From Turritopsis dohrnii (Eukaryota; Cnidaria; Hydrozoa; Anthoathecata; Oceaniidae): 64,000 nt of DNA. The stretch lies in the NCBI GenBank assembly GCA_027922465.2, contig BQMF02000136.1, forward strand, positions 248,001-312,000. Direction: 5' to 3'. A program made the position numbers and the translations under genes. Below, in pieces: positions 10,501 to 18,519 of the stretch. Each line of letters opens with the position of its first letter. The first letter of the stretch is position 1. The notes beneath the pieces were generated by a model. The model saw only the letters and a program-made list of their open reading frames with translations. It was not told the DNA's origin and searched no databases.

Positions 10501-13500
10501 AAAAAGCCTCAGCTGCCGACCATTGAAAAATAATTTGTAAACTGACTTCATATTAAAACTCATATTATGAATAATGATCACAAGAAATAATAGTTTTATG
10601 GACTTGTGTTTTATTGCTGAAGCTTTTTTTTCAGGAAGTGACTGGGAAGTCTATTTATTTTCCAAAAACGTTGTATTAGCGGCTAATTTGTGTACATGAA
10701 AGATCATGAAAACTCATAATCATATAAAACATATTGATCATGTTTACCTCACAGATCTTACAAATGTAAATAAGCTTTCCAAAAAAATGTATCATACTTG
10801 ATGTAAAATTTATTTTATTAAAAATTACGCTTACGTAAGCGTAATTCTTCTTACGCTAGCGTAAGAATTTTAAAGTTTTTCTTACGGCTTATGCCTTACG
10901 CCGTAAGAATTCTAAAAATTACGCTGACTAAGCATAAATTTTCTTACGGCTTACGGCTTACGCCTTACGCTAGCGTAAGAAAAATTGCAATGGCTTGTCT
11001 TCCTTACGGCGTAATTTTAATGTGAATTAATATGGAAATTACGCCTAGTCAGCAGAATTTATTACGGCAAACAGGTGTAATTTTCTGGCAAATGGTCCCT
11101 TTTCGCTTTCCATGTCACATATATGTATACCTTAAGAGAAGAAATTTTGGTGGGAAGAAATTCCGACGCAATTTGGCAGAATTTATTTTGGCGGATCGAG
11201 AGAAAACATAAATTTGGCGGGAATTTATTTTGGCGGTTAAGGAAAATTTTTATATTTAGCGGGAATTAATTTTGGCAGATGCCCCCAATAATCAATTTTC
11301 AATTAAGTGGTTCGATAGAATAAAGAGACAAAATATTTAAATGAGAAGAGGAAAGTCCAACATATGGATCGTTTTTTCAAAAACAAAAACATAACAAGTT
11401 TTTATTACAGTAATTTATGAATCAAATTCATCATCTGTAAAAAAAATCGAAAGCGTTTCTTTCAAAGTCAATGTTATCATCTTCCTTCTCTGATTTTTTG
11501 TCGTCATCATTGTCTTGCACATTGACAAAATCATCCAAAACATCTGATCCCGCCAAGAAAAGAATAGGAATTAAAGACATCAGAACCTTTTTCTCACCAG
11601 TTCAGACAGAGCCAGCAAAAAAAGGAAGGGTCAGAAGAGACCAGCAATCGTTAGTACGGATTGGTTTAAAATGAAATAATGATGTGCAATGCTGAAATTC
11701 TAGCATTTTATAAAATTGGTGGTTTACGAAAATAATCAAATTTGGCCGGAATTAATTTTGGCGGACGAGCATTTAAATCAAATTTGGCGAGAATTAATTT
11801 TGGTGGATTCCAAAAATAATTATTTTTGGCGGGAAGAAATATTGGCAGATTTTGGTGGTTTTTGAAGCAATCCGCCAAATTCGCCAAAATTTCTTCCTGC
11901 CAAAATTTCTTCCCTTAAGGTATATATCTGTAAGTAGCGTGTAACTTTACCACTTAGAGTGCTCAATGTTTCCAGAGCTTATATATATATATATATATAA
12001 TTCTTCTATAACAGCATAGTCAAGTTTTAAAAAAATTATATATGGAATCAGAAAAAAACTAATGCATAGTACAAGCTTTCGAGTTATTCTCTTCGTCAGG
12101 TTTATATATATATATATATATTAAAAGTAAAACTAAGTAACGACACAAAATTTAATAGTAACTCTGAGTTTCATATTTCTCAACAATTCTCAAACTACAA
12201 AGACTACAAAATGTGAAATTAGTTTATAAAATTACAAAATCAGTCACCTAAGGGAATTGCTGATGATTTTATTTCACATTGTTAACTACATCTTTGTTTC
12301 TATGACGACATTTGCTGATGAGCTCATTCCTTTTGTTTAACAGTTCTTTAGAGTCAGCTCTCAAAATACACACTTTTTCTGTGAGACAAAGGTCACAACG
12401 TTTGGTACCACATTTGTATGGTCTTGCATGCGCGGCTATAGACCAGTTAATGGTGAATTCTTCTTCTTCATGCTTTAACTTCCAAAATAAACTTCGACAG
12501 CTCAGTCTCGTTTTCGTAATTTACATGCCGGAACGATTTAGTGTGGTTGTTGAATCTATTTTTAAATTTGCTTTCCGATGTGCCATAATATGCGGCTCTC
12601 TGTTCATCGGTGTTGACTTTGGCCTTGTAAACAACATAAGTGACAAGGTATTCCCCGTTGAGTGGGCAGCTGGACTCAGGATCATATTGTTATGCTGCTT
12701 AATTAAACTAGCCATGTTTGACATACACGAATAACAGATCTTCAAGGTATTGTGATTAAATATCTTGCGCAAGCGGTTATTAGCAGGGAATGCTTCTTGA
12801 TTAACTTCAGAAAGGTTTCACTGATGTTCGTTGCAACAGCAATGTTATACAGTGGGTTAAACCAAATGACTTTGTGTGCTCTTGTTCTTCTCCTTTGGCT
12901 GCCCGAATTTTTGTTGTATGCTAATTTGTAGTCAAATCCACTTTCACTCTGTTAAATTATATATATACTTGGCGCCAAGGCCACGTCGCTTGCCGCCCAT
13001 GTCCACCTGCTCTGTATCACTGTATCAATAAACGTCAAATTTCCTTATAAACGGTTCATACAACTTGTGTTCAACCAGAAGCATATTCGAAGTCACAACC
13101 TCTGATAAAACCAATCTTTTATCAGCGTAACAATATACTTAAAACGTAGAGAGAGAAAACTTCAACTTTTTATTAGCTTTTGTTTTAAAAAAGTTACGCG
13201 CTCTAACATGGGTGCTATCAAACAGGGGGAAAATGGTTTCTCTTCTTAAAAAGTACACACGGAGGAGAAAAAAAAGGCACGTGCTAAATGAATAAATAGA
13301 ATAAAAAAACGTTCGATCAGAAAGCTTAACAATTAAAAGAAGAAATTAATTCATTAAAAGAAAAGCAAAAAAATATTTTGTTTCATGATACTCTTTTTTG
13401 TCCTATCGGTTTTTAAACATTTTGATTGCTCGAAAAAATGTTTAACCGTCTCATACAGTCAGGCAAGGATACGTTAGGATACACTGGCAAACATGCTGCC

Positions 13501-16500
13501 ACTTTCTGCCACTGCTGCTTTTTGTCCAAAATGTTTAATTAGTTAGTTTCTTTGTATTTAGTTGATGTATTGTTTTCAAAGCCAAGTCAACGGTGGTCCT
13601 TGGAATATAAAACTAACAATAATAATAAAAACAAAACGTTATTCCTATTAGTTCATCAGCCAAAAAAAGTCACGTTCGATTGGGGTTGCAATGTATTTGC
13701 TTCGAACTCACGCCGTACACAAAAAAAGAAATAATTTCGCTCACAACTTAATCTACCATTTTGCGTGACTTCCAGACAAACAGACACAGAATCGGCTATT
13801 AATATATAGACTAGCCGCCAAGGTGGCGTTGCTCGCCGCCCATGTTCAGTATGCGTTGTGTCATCTTCAGATTTCATGAAAAATAAAATTAAAGAATTGG
13901 CAATGATAAGTGTGCCCATGTTGTAGAGCTCGAAAAACCGATAAAAAAATGTATGGCCAACCGTTACGGAGATATTGGTGATCAAATATATTGATGACGT
14001 CATAGACTCCTCCCCCCCAAAAAAATAGACCCAAATTTTTCGTCACCCTATCGCCTGTATCGCAGACCCCAAAAAACGTCAGTTATCCCTATTGGTTATG
14101 GAGATAATTTTCCCTAAACGTCGCATTTGATTAGGGTCTCAATACAATGGTTTCACACTGACGTCGCACAAAATAAAATAAAATAATTACTCTAACAACT
14201 CAATCTACCATTTTGCGTGACTTACGGATAAACAAACAAACAAACAAACAGAGAATCGGCTATTGATATATAGATGATTTGAAAATCTTAATACTCTAAT
14301 ACACAGAATGGGTATACTTGTGATATCATAAGTACAGATAAAAGCTATAAAAGAGTAAAATCTTTTATGAGACTTTTACCATGTGATATGGCTGATATGT
14401 GATATGTCTGAACTTTATTTTTAAACAACAATACTGTTTCATGCTCATGTACCAGGAGTACATAAGAACTTATATTTTACTTACTTATCAAATGAAATAA
14501 GTATTTATAGTAATTCTTTAGTTTATCACACTAAATAAGAAAACAGCTTCAGCCAGTTTTAATTTATTTTTTACTTTTGCAAAAATTCACTTATTAAAAG
14601 ATGATTGATCACAAATTAAAATTGTTCGCATAGATATGAGTAAAGGAAATAAATCTATTATTATTATTTATTTATTTATTTATTTAGCATCTATTATTTT
14701 GTCAAAAATTTTCTATAAAGTTTGTTCAGATGGGGTGTCTTTATAATTAAACAGGAAATGTGAAATTCAACTGACACAATATTAAATAAAGTAACATTAA
14801 TTATAAATTAAAATATTCATTGATAGTGTAATAATAATGTTTATGCAGTATGAAAATACTGAGCATGTAAATACAACATTCATTATTTACAACATCTAAA
14901 GAAACAATTACAATTGCATGAATTTTTAAATATTTGAAGGTGCCATGTTAATTTCTTTTTCCTTCAAAATTCTTTTGGAAGTTCATTCTCATCTGTGTTC
15001 TAACTTCATTCTTTGTCTCTTCATCTGATTGGGAAATAATTAAGTAAATTTTCTTGAAAAACAACACAAGCAACAACAAAAACATGGAAAACGTTAGAAC
15101 AAGAAAATCAACAGCAGCTTGGTTTAGTTTACTAGTTTGGCTATAGAACAACGGAAACATCACAATGAAACATAAGTTTGTTACGAATGAAGCATAAACA
15201 ATATCCAAAGCTTCATTATAGATGCCAGGTAATTTCCGAGCACGGAATCCTTGGATGTTACATAGCAGCAGCAACAGAAAAACGTAGGCAATTTGAACAT
15301 GATTGTGAATGGAGGTGTTACACACTGAAACTCTCTGTAACGATTTATGAAGAATATTTACATCTACTTTCGCTGGTTTCCAAAACAAAGTAACAACTAG
15401 AATGGCTATATGAAGGAGATGTAGTAAAAAGATAATTAAAACTTGTTGAAAAGTAATTTTGAATCGTTCTTTGTTTGTTACCACCAGTTTATTTCTAAAA
15501 ATCATCAATAACTTCTGTGTTTTGGTAAACATTAATGAAATGATTCCAGTAAAACATACTCCAATTAAGAAAGGTCTTGCTGTGCATATCAGATGTGTTG
15601 GTTTGAGAAATGCGAGGATAGGAAATACAATAAAAAAACACAATGCTGATACTAGCTGAATCATGGCGAACTTGATGTCCAATGAACGAACAATAACATT
15701 CTTTGATCGTCTAAAAAGGATAGCTATGACTGCAATGAGAAATACTGCTCCAAGAATTGAAAACACTAGTCCAACTTTCATGGCTAAATGACTTGAACTA
15801 GTAAATACATCAACGAATGGATCCCTGCAGAGTGTGTGTTTATCATTGGACTGTGTAAACAACGGGCACTCCAAGCATCTTCCATGAGTAGTAGGTTTTA
15901 TTGAGTTTCCTATGCATTCTGTACAAACCCAACCTTGCTCTTTTTCCCAAATATTTTCTGATTGAGTTGACAGGAATGAAATTTCATAACCTCGTTCACA
16001 GTTTGGAATTTTACATTTGCCAACAGGAGGTTCTGTTGATTGGTTAGCCCATATCTTTTTATTGTATGTAATATTATCAACACGGAACTCTGCATTACCT
16101 CCAAAAAAAATAAGTAAAATAGAGTCTTCCATCGACGAATTTGTCATATAGGTCAATGGCAAAGGAGATGGGGGCAGTTGGTCAAAATATTTCCCAACCG
16201 CTAGCAAAGTGAACGTGTAGGCCCTATTAAAGTTTAACAATTCTGAAGATTTATCAATGCCAGCATACAAATCACTTGAGTTCAAAATATTAAAAAGGCC
16301 ATGCATCCATTTGTCTGCCTTGTAATAGAGGTTTTCTTCCCAAATATTATCCTTTTTATTCCAAACCCAGTCATATAATTTCGTGGCGCCAACATTAGAA
16401 TCAACCTTGAACGGCAGTTTTACATGAAAACCATCATCAACCATCAGATGTTTGGGGATATTTCTGTCAGCAAAAATTTGAAGGAATTGGGTCAAGCCAA

Positions 16501-18273
16501 CACCTTCACCAAACACAAAAATAACATCTAGAAATTCATCAGATTCCACTGCCTGCACAACATTGATGATATTGCTCACATTTGCATTAAAAATGGCTTG
16601 ATAAACAATACACAACTTGTTGTTAGCAGACAGGTGGTTCCATAGTTCTTCAGATCTGAAAGGGTGATCATGAGTTTTTGAAAGGAAATGAATTATAGCC
16701 ACGTATGTCCAATTGAAGTGCTGGATGACTGTTTCGATTTGATCTTCCCATGATATCATGTTATCTGCTTGAATATGATAAGGATTGTTGAGGTCAGGTA
16801 AAGTCCCCACTCCTGAGAAAACCAACAAAGTGAAATCTTCCACAATCAATATACTACTAAGGATCTTTGAAACACTGTCTGAAGTGTACATAACCACAGC
16901 AATGATACTTGACCGCCTCATACAGCACAGATGTTTGTGTGGTATAATCCCAGGTTCTTTGAATTTATCATCTAACAATAAGGTCAGAGCTATTTCAGCA
17001 GCAAGTGTTTCATTATCACATACATCGAAGCTAACATATCCAACATGTGGGTGATGCTTTTTGGATTGCTCTATTTCAAATCGTACAGCTATATGCTGGA
17101 AAATGGCTGATCTATTAAGCAAATTACCGTTATCTCCAAAACAAATGGAAAATAATCCAATGATGTTGTACTGTCCTTCTATAACTATTTCTGGGATAAT
17201 AGCGACACAGCTATGTATTATAAATAACACTTGCATACAAAACTTTACAGTGTTATAACAAGAAGAAACCATGATGAATTCAAGTTAGGTGAAAGTGTTG
17301 TGACATTGTAAATGAAACGTTTACATCTGAATCACTACACGTTCTTCATTTTAATAAGAATTTTGAATTACAAGTATTTTGTGAATTATTCCCATGAATA
17401 ATAACAAAAATTAATAATTGATGACTACATACATGAAAAACAAGAAAACATTAACCTTGAACAAACTCTTGATTAATCTGCAGATGGCGTAGTTTCTCAC
17501 GGATGATTTTCCCTGAATGATCATCGCCCTGTAAGGCCAACAAACCTGTAGGGACTAAAAAAAGTGAGGTTTGGAAGTTGCGTTTCAGTATTATCATTTT
17601 TAACAAGAATGACCACATGACCACATACCACCTAACAAGGATGCCCAAGAAAGATGATTCAGGGTGACACCTCCCACAATAGATTTTTCACGAATTCTTG
17701 TTGGACTGCAAAAGAAAAACAACTTGGCAATTTTGAATCAAGATTTTCAATTATCATAATAGCATTAGTTAAGGTTATTCATTGGTCATTGAGTATGATA
17801 TTCGGAACAGCCTACAACATTATTTTGGTTTGAAAATGTTCTAGATAATACAAAATAGAAATCAATTCTATATTTCAAAATAAGTTTTTTTAATCTGTTA
17901 GTGTCAATCTTTCGCCTAAAAATGGATACGTGATAGATTGTGGGTAATAAGTACTTTAGCGATCTTATTGTTATTCTTATATTATGCAAATAAAACATCA
18001 GGGTGACAGAACATTGGATTAAAGAAAGATCAAGAATATTCTTCCAAATTAGTAAATCTAAATCTAGTTTTTCATTATGAAGATTCCCCTCCACCCCAAA
18101 TACATAATTATTAATGGTCATTATTAATGAAGAGTCGCTTAAATCTTCCAGAGTTAGTAGGTTATAAAATAAATACCTTCGGAAAAAACCTTTCTCACCA
18201 ATTTTTGGAACAGCTTTGACTTTGTAGATCTGGTCAACAACGTTACTGCCACACCCAAAAACGATTTTTTGAT
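1..18273 (-). CDS. pfkB/ribokinase-family kinase fused to an arabinose-5-phosphate isomerase-type SIS domain (16 exons, incomplete)
   Basis: I assembled exons by GT-AG junctions and codon phase: 18177-18273, 17629-17705, 17456-17554, 7448-7570, 6728-6818, 6559-6604, 3415-3461, 3075-3158, 2917-2990, 2101-2185, 1807-1834, 1594-1671, 1283-1512, 851-952, 329-454 and 1-101, about 496 codons. The first twelve encode a pfkB kinase: an N-terminal FGCGSNVVDQIYKV strand, GGVTLNHLSWASLLG, GLLALQGDDHSG, GERSIVMASGATS, and the catalytic/anion-hole signature VDATGAGDAFLGGLIA in exon 2101-2185. The last four encode a SIS domain. Phases agree at every junction except 2917 to 2185, where an exon of length 2 mod 3 is missing from the model. 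The true start lies upstream of 18273, because that exon begins after a ttttctag acceptor; reading through to an ATG at 18352 would add an unlikely hydrophobic leader. The 3' end runs off the window. The kinase substrate cannot be assigned: adenosine-kinase-like or sugar-kinase-like are both possible. Confidence 0.85.
3551..3659. repeat. 109 bp AAGCGCCC repeat with inverted ends, left copy
   Basis: The unit starts with a tgaccgattaagcgccc arm and ends with its inverse, gggcgcttaatcggtca. Inside it carries two more aagcgccc motifs. The same 100 bp recurs in direct orientation at 6373-6472. The pair brackets the pogo-like transposase remnant and the palindrome-rich element at 4433-6345. It could be the end of a pogo-type element or an independent MITE inserted twice. 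Confidence 0.6.
3661..4369 (+). pseudogene. Pogo/Tigger-type DDE transposase, C-terminal fragment with frameshift
   Basis: Reading from 3661 gives FKNRCVIASSVNGWMDT. After a one-base frameshift near 3755 it gives GSFAFKRRLLVWDSYECHI and IPGGCTKYIQAPDVSWNKPF. This is the middle and C-terminal part of a pogo-family DDE_1 transposase; the aspartate in LVWDSYECH corresponds to the second catalytic position of the family. The last part, 3873-4369, is open and ends in an acidic tail (GEEEELDLLD). The N-terminal DNA-binding HTH and the first catalytic aspartate are absent, so the fragment cannot be active. It lies in the intron between exons 3415-3461 and 6559-6604 of the kinase-SIS gene, in antisense orientation. 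It was probably larger before truncation. Confidence 0.8.
4433..6345. mobile_element. Palindrome-rich TIR element (TTACGC/CGTAAG family), copy 1
   Basis: Both ends carry the same inverted terminus, TGTGACATGGAAAGCG followed by AAAAGGGACCATTTGC. Each end is flanked by TA (4431-4432 and 6346-6347), consistent with a 2 bp TA target duplication. The outer 300 bp on both sides are packed with CTTACG/CGTAAG words, including the 20-bp perfect palindrome TTACGCTTACGTAAGCGTAA at 4722-4741 and again before 6345. The centre is unique AT-rich DNA. The only reading frame of note, 5821-6063, has no recognisable domain. I read it as a non-autonomous DNA transposon inserted downstream of the pogo fragment. 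A second copy lies at 8145-11119. Confidence 0.75.
6373..6472. repeat. AAGCGCCC repeat, right copy
   Basis: About 100 bp nearly identical to 3562-3661, in the same orientation, ending in gggcgcttaatcggtcatttac. It lacks the leftmost arm seen in the left copy. It lies immediately outside the TIR element that ends at 6345. Confidence 0.6.
7580..7910. repeat. Imperfect tandem duplication, unit about 165-185 bp
   Basis: Two adjacent blocks share gaacaacatggtatattg / gaacagcatagtgtaattg, then tctgttggagtg, ttgtagaatggtt, aagtacttca and a g-rich ending (agtgggagtgggc). The copies differ at many positions, so the duplication is old. It begins just upstream (gene sense) of exon 7448-7570, inside the 9.9 kb intron. 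Confidence 0.55.
8145..11119. mobile_element. Palindrome-rich TIR element, copy 2 (reverse orientation, interrupted)
   Basis: This is the reverse complement of most of the copy at 4433-6345, including the aaagcgtcttcaacc and tgtgtcccagactattatc stretches. It ends on the right with the same terminus (ATGGTCCCTTTTCGC, TTTCCATGTCACA) followed by TA. The left terminus is missing: homology starts at the tandem TTACGC palindromes near 8145. A separate element has inserted at 8340-9633 with a clean 9 bp duplication. No reading frame with a recognisable domain is seen. Confidence 0.75.
8340..9633. mobile_element. Mutator-like foldback element with 9 bp target duplication and long TIRs
   Basis: The element begins GAGGTTCGGAATTCCCGAG and ends with the exact inverse. 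The inverted arms extend about 350-370 bp on each side and consist of repeated CGAGTTACTAACTCG palindromes spaced by T-rich DNA. It is flanked by CCGAAACAA at 8331-8339 and 9634-9642. The related element copy near 5905-5930 shows the unoccupied site with that 9-mer once. Long TIRs plus a 9 bp duplication are the classic features of Mutator (MULE) transposons. The 570 bp centre has no recognisable transposase, so it is non-autonomous. Confidence 0.8.
11130..11920. mobile_element. GGCGGGAA-type TIR element
   Basis: It begins CCTTAAGAGAAGAAATTTTGG and ends with the near-inverse CAAAATTTCTTCCCTTAAGG, flanked by TA or TATA on both sides. The subterminal regions are arrays of aatttggcgggaattaattttggcgg-like words in both orientations. 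A short reading frame at 11471-11674 encodes a basic peptide with KKRIGIKDIRTFFSP, of unknown function. A smaller relative with the same termini is at 58997-59376, inside a BUD23 intron. The superfamily is not determined; the TA flank would fit several DDE groups. Confidence 0.65.
11977..12125. repeat. Two (TA)n tracts flanking a Penelope-type tail sequence
   Basis: Perfect TA tracts of about 20 bp lie at about 11978-11999 and about 12104-12121. The roughly 100 bp between them includes tacaagctttcgagttattc then tcttcgtcagg. Read on the minus strand this is CCTGACGAAGAG then CTCGAAAGC, the kind of sequence seen beside Penelope-like elements. It lies just 3' (minus strand) of the GIY-YIG fragment, so it is probably the tail of the same element. 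Confidence 0.4.
12280..12957 (-). pseudogene. Penelope-like retroelement, C-terminal GIY-YIG endonuclease region (decayed)
   Basis: Translating the minus strand in short frames gives ESGFDYKLAYNKNSGSQRRR, AHKVIWFNPLYNIAVATNIS and RKIFNHNTLKICYSCMSNMA. After a gap come VTYVVYKAKVNTDEQRAAYY, GTSESKFKNRFNNHTKSFRH, FTINWSIAAHARPYKCGTKR and a cysteine-containing CDLCLTEKVCIL. This order (IWFNPP-like, YSCMPN-like, a GIY-YIG-like core with R and N/H, then the ARPY-CDLCL tail) is the C-terminus of Penelope-like elements common in invertebrate genomes. At least two frameshifts and an internal deletion are present, so it is dead. The reverse transcriptase part is not attached here; a fragment of that type is at 28380-29226. 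Confidence 0.75.
12968..13810 (-). mobile_element. Non-autonomous Helitron, long form (unit A), minus strand
   Basis: Read on the minus strand, the element starts TCTATATATTAATAGCCG at 13810. It carries a variant CACGCAAAATGGTAGATT block and ends near 12968 in a hairpin (GGCCTTGGCGCC) followed by CAAG, a variant of the Helitron CTRR end. The same 850 bp sequence is at 30598-31451 and partly at 53735-54323. No RepHel gene is present. It abuts a second unit at 13811 with no spacer. Confidence 0.7.
13811..14274 (-). mobile_element. Non-autonomous Helitron, short form (unit B), minus strand
   Basis: The minus strand starts TCTATATATCAATAGCC at 14274 after an A and ends GCCACCTTGGCGGCTAG at 13811. 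The terminal hairpin GCC-ACCTT-GGC lies directly before CTAG. This matches the Helitron rules: 5' TC, 3' hairpin plus CTRR, insertion after A, and no target duplication. The end of this unit is joined directly to the start of unit A, a head-to-tail arrangement. Unit B is about 430-460 bp and shares both ends with unit A but differs inside. Confidence 0.7.
14651..14700. repeat. (ATTT)n / ATT-rich microsatellite
   Basis: A run of ttattattattta followed by repeated tttatttattta. It lies in the 3' flank of the nested receptor gene and could include its polyadenylation region on the minus strand, but I cannot show that. Confidence 0.6.
14948..17272 (-). CDS. Intronless class C GPCR (metabotropic-glutamate-receptor-like), 774 aa
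   Basis: A single uninterrupted frame encodes a full class C receptor. Residues 1-25 are a hydrophobic signal peptide. About 30-440 is a Venus-flytrap ligand-binding domain (SWEDQIETVIQHFNWTYVAI). About 447-485 is the cysteine-rich NCD3G linker (GWVCTECIGNS, RCLECPLF, TLCRDP). About 499-740 holds seven membrane segments, including GFRARKLPGIYNEALDIVYA, the counterpart of the conserved mGluR ARK-P-xFNEA segment before TM6. The C-tail is short and basic, about 30 residues. The ligand-contact segment where mGluRs have a YAST/LSD-like motif reads VFSGVGTLPDLNNP here, so glutamate is not the obvious ligand. The gene sits wholly inside the 9.9 kb intron between exons 17456-17554 and 7448-7570 of the kinase-SIS gene, on the same strand. 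Start: the ATG at 17270-17272 directly precedes the signal peptide. Confidence 0.9.
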   Translation of the reverse strand: MVSSCYNTVKFCMQVLFIIHSCVAIIPEIVIEGQYNIIGLFSICFGDNGNLLNRSAIFQHIAVRFEIEQSKKHHPHVGYVSFDVCDNETLAAEIALTLLLDDKFKEPGIIPHKHLCCMRRSSIIAVVMYTSDSVSKILSSILIVEDFTLLVFSGVGTLPDLNNPYHIQADNMISWEDQIETVIQHFNWTYVAIIHFLSKTHDHPFRSEELWNHLSANNKLCIVYQAIFNANVSNIINVVQAVESDEFLDVIFVFGEGVGLTQFLQIFADRNIPKHLMVDDGFHVKLPFKVDSNVGATKLYDWVWNKKDNIWEENLYYKADKWMHGLFNILNSSDLYAGIDKSSELLNFNRAYTFTLLAVGKYFDQLPPSPLPLTYMTNSSMEDSILLIFFGGNAEFRVDNITYNKKIWANQSTEPPVGKCKIPNCERGYEISFLSTQSENIWEKEQGWVCTECIGNSIKPTTHGRCLECPLFTQSNDKHTLCRDPFVDVFTSSSHLAMKVGLVFSILGAVFLIAVIAILFRRSKNVIVRSLDIKFAMIQLVSALCFFIVFPILAFLKPTHLICTARPFLIGVCFTGIISLMFTKTQKLLMIFRNKLVVTNKERFKITFQQVLIIFLLHLLHIAILVVTLFWKPAKVDVNILHKSLQRVSVCNTSIHNHVQIAYVFLLLLLCNIQGFRARKLPGIYNEALDIVYASFVTNLCFIVMFPLFYSQTSKLNQAAVDFLVLTFSMFLLLLVLFFKKIYLIISQSDEETKNEVRTQMRMNFQKNFEGKRN

Positions 18274-18519
18274 CTAGAAAAAAGTTCACAATACGCCATA
18301 TTATAAAAATAATCCCATTGCATAACCGTATTACAAAAATTTTAACTGCCATTCTTAAGGGTTTGTGATTTTTGCAATGGCTTGATGGAAATAATTAGGT
18401 CTTTAAAGGTAATTAATATTTTTGCAACTAGGGTGTGATGTCATTAGCATACTTCAGCTAAGTTTATGCTTTTCTACACTACACATGTTGGTGTTGCAGT
18501 CTTGTCAATGAAAAAATCG

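Noticed and set aside
12312..12772. Overlapping 140- and 83-codon frames on both strands
   Set aside because: The plus-strand frame is the shadow of the minus-strand Penelope GIY-YIG remnant. The 83-codon frame is only part of that remnant.
18274..18352. ATG at 18352 as the start of the kinase with a 26-residue hydrophobic leader
   Set aside because: The sequence just before 18273 is a good polypyrimidine-tttctag acceptor, and the leader is unlike pfkB N-termini. An upstream first exon is more likely.
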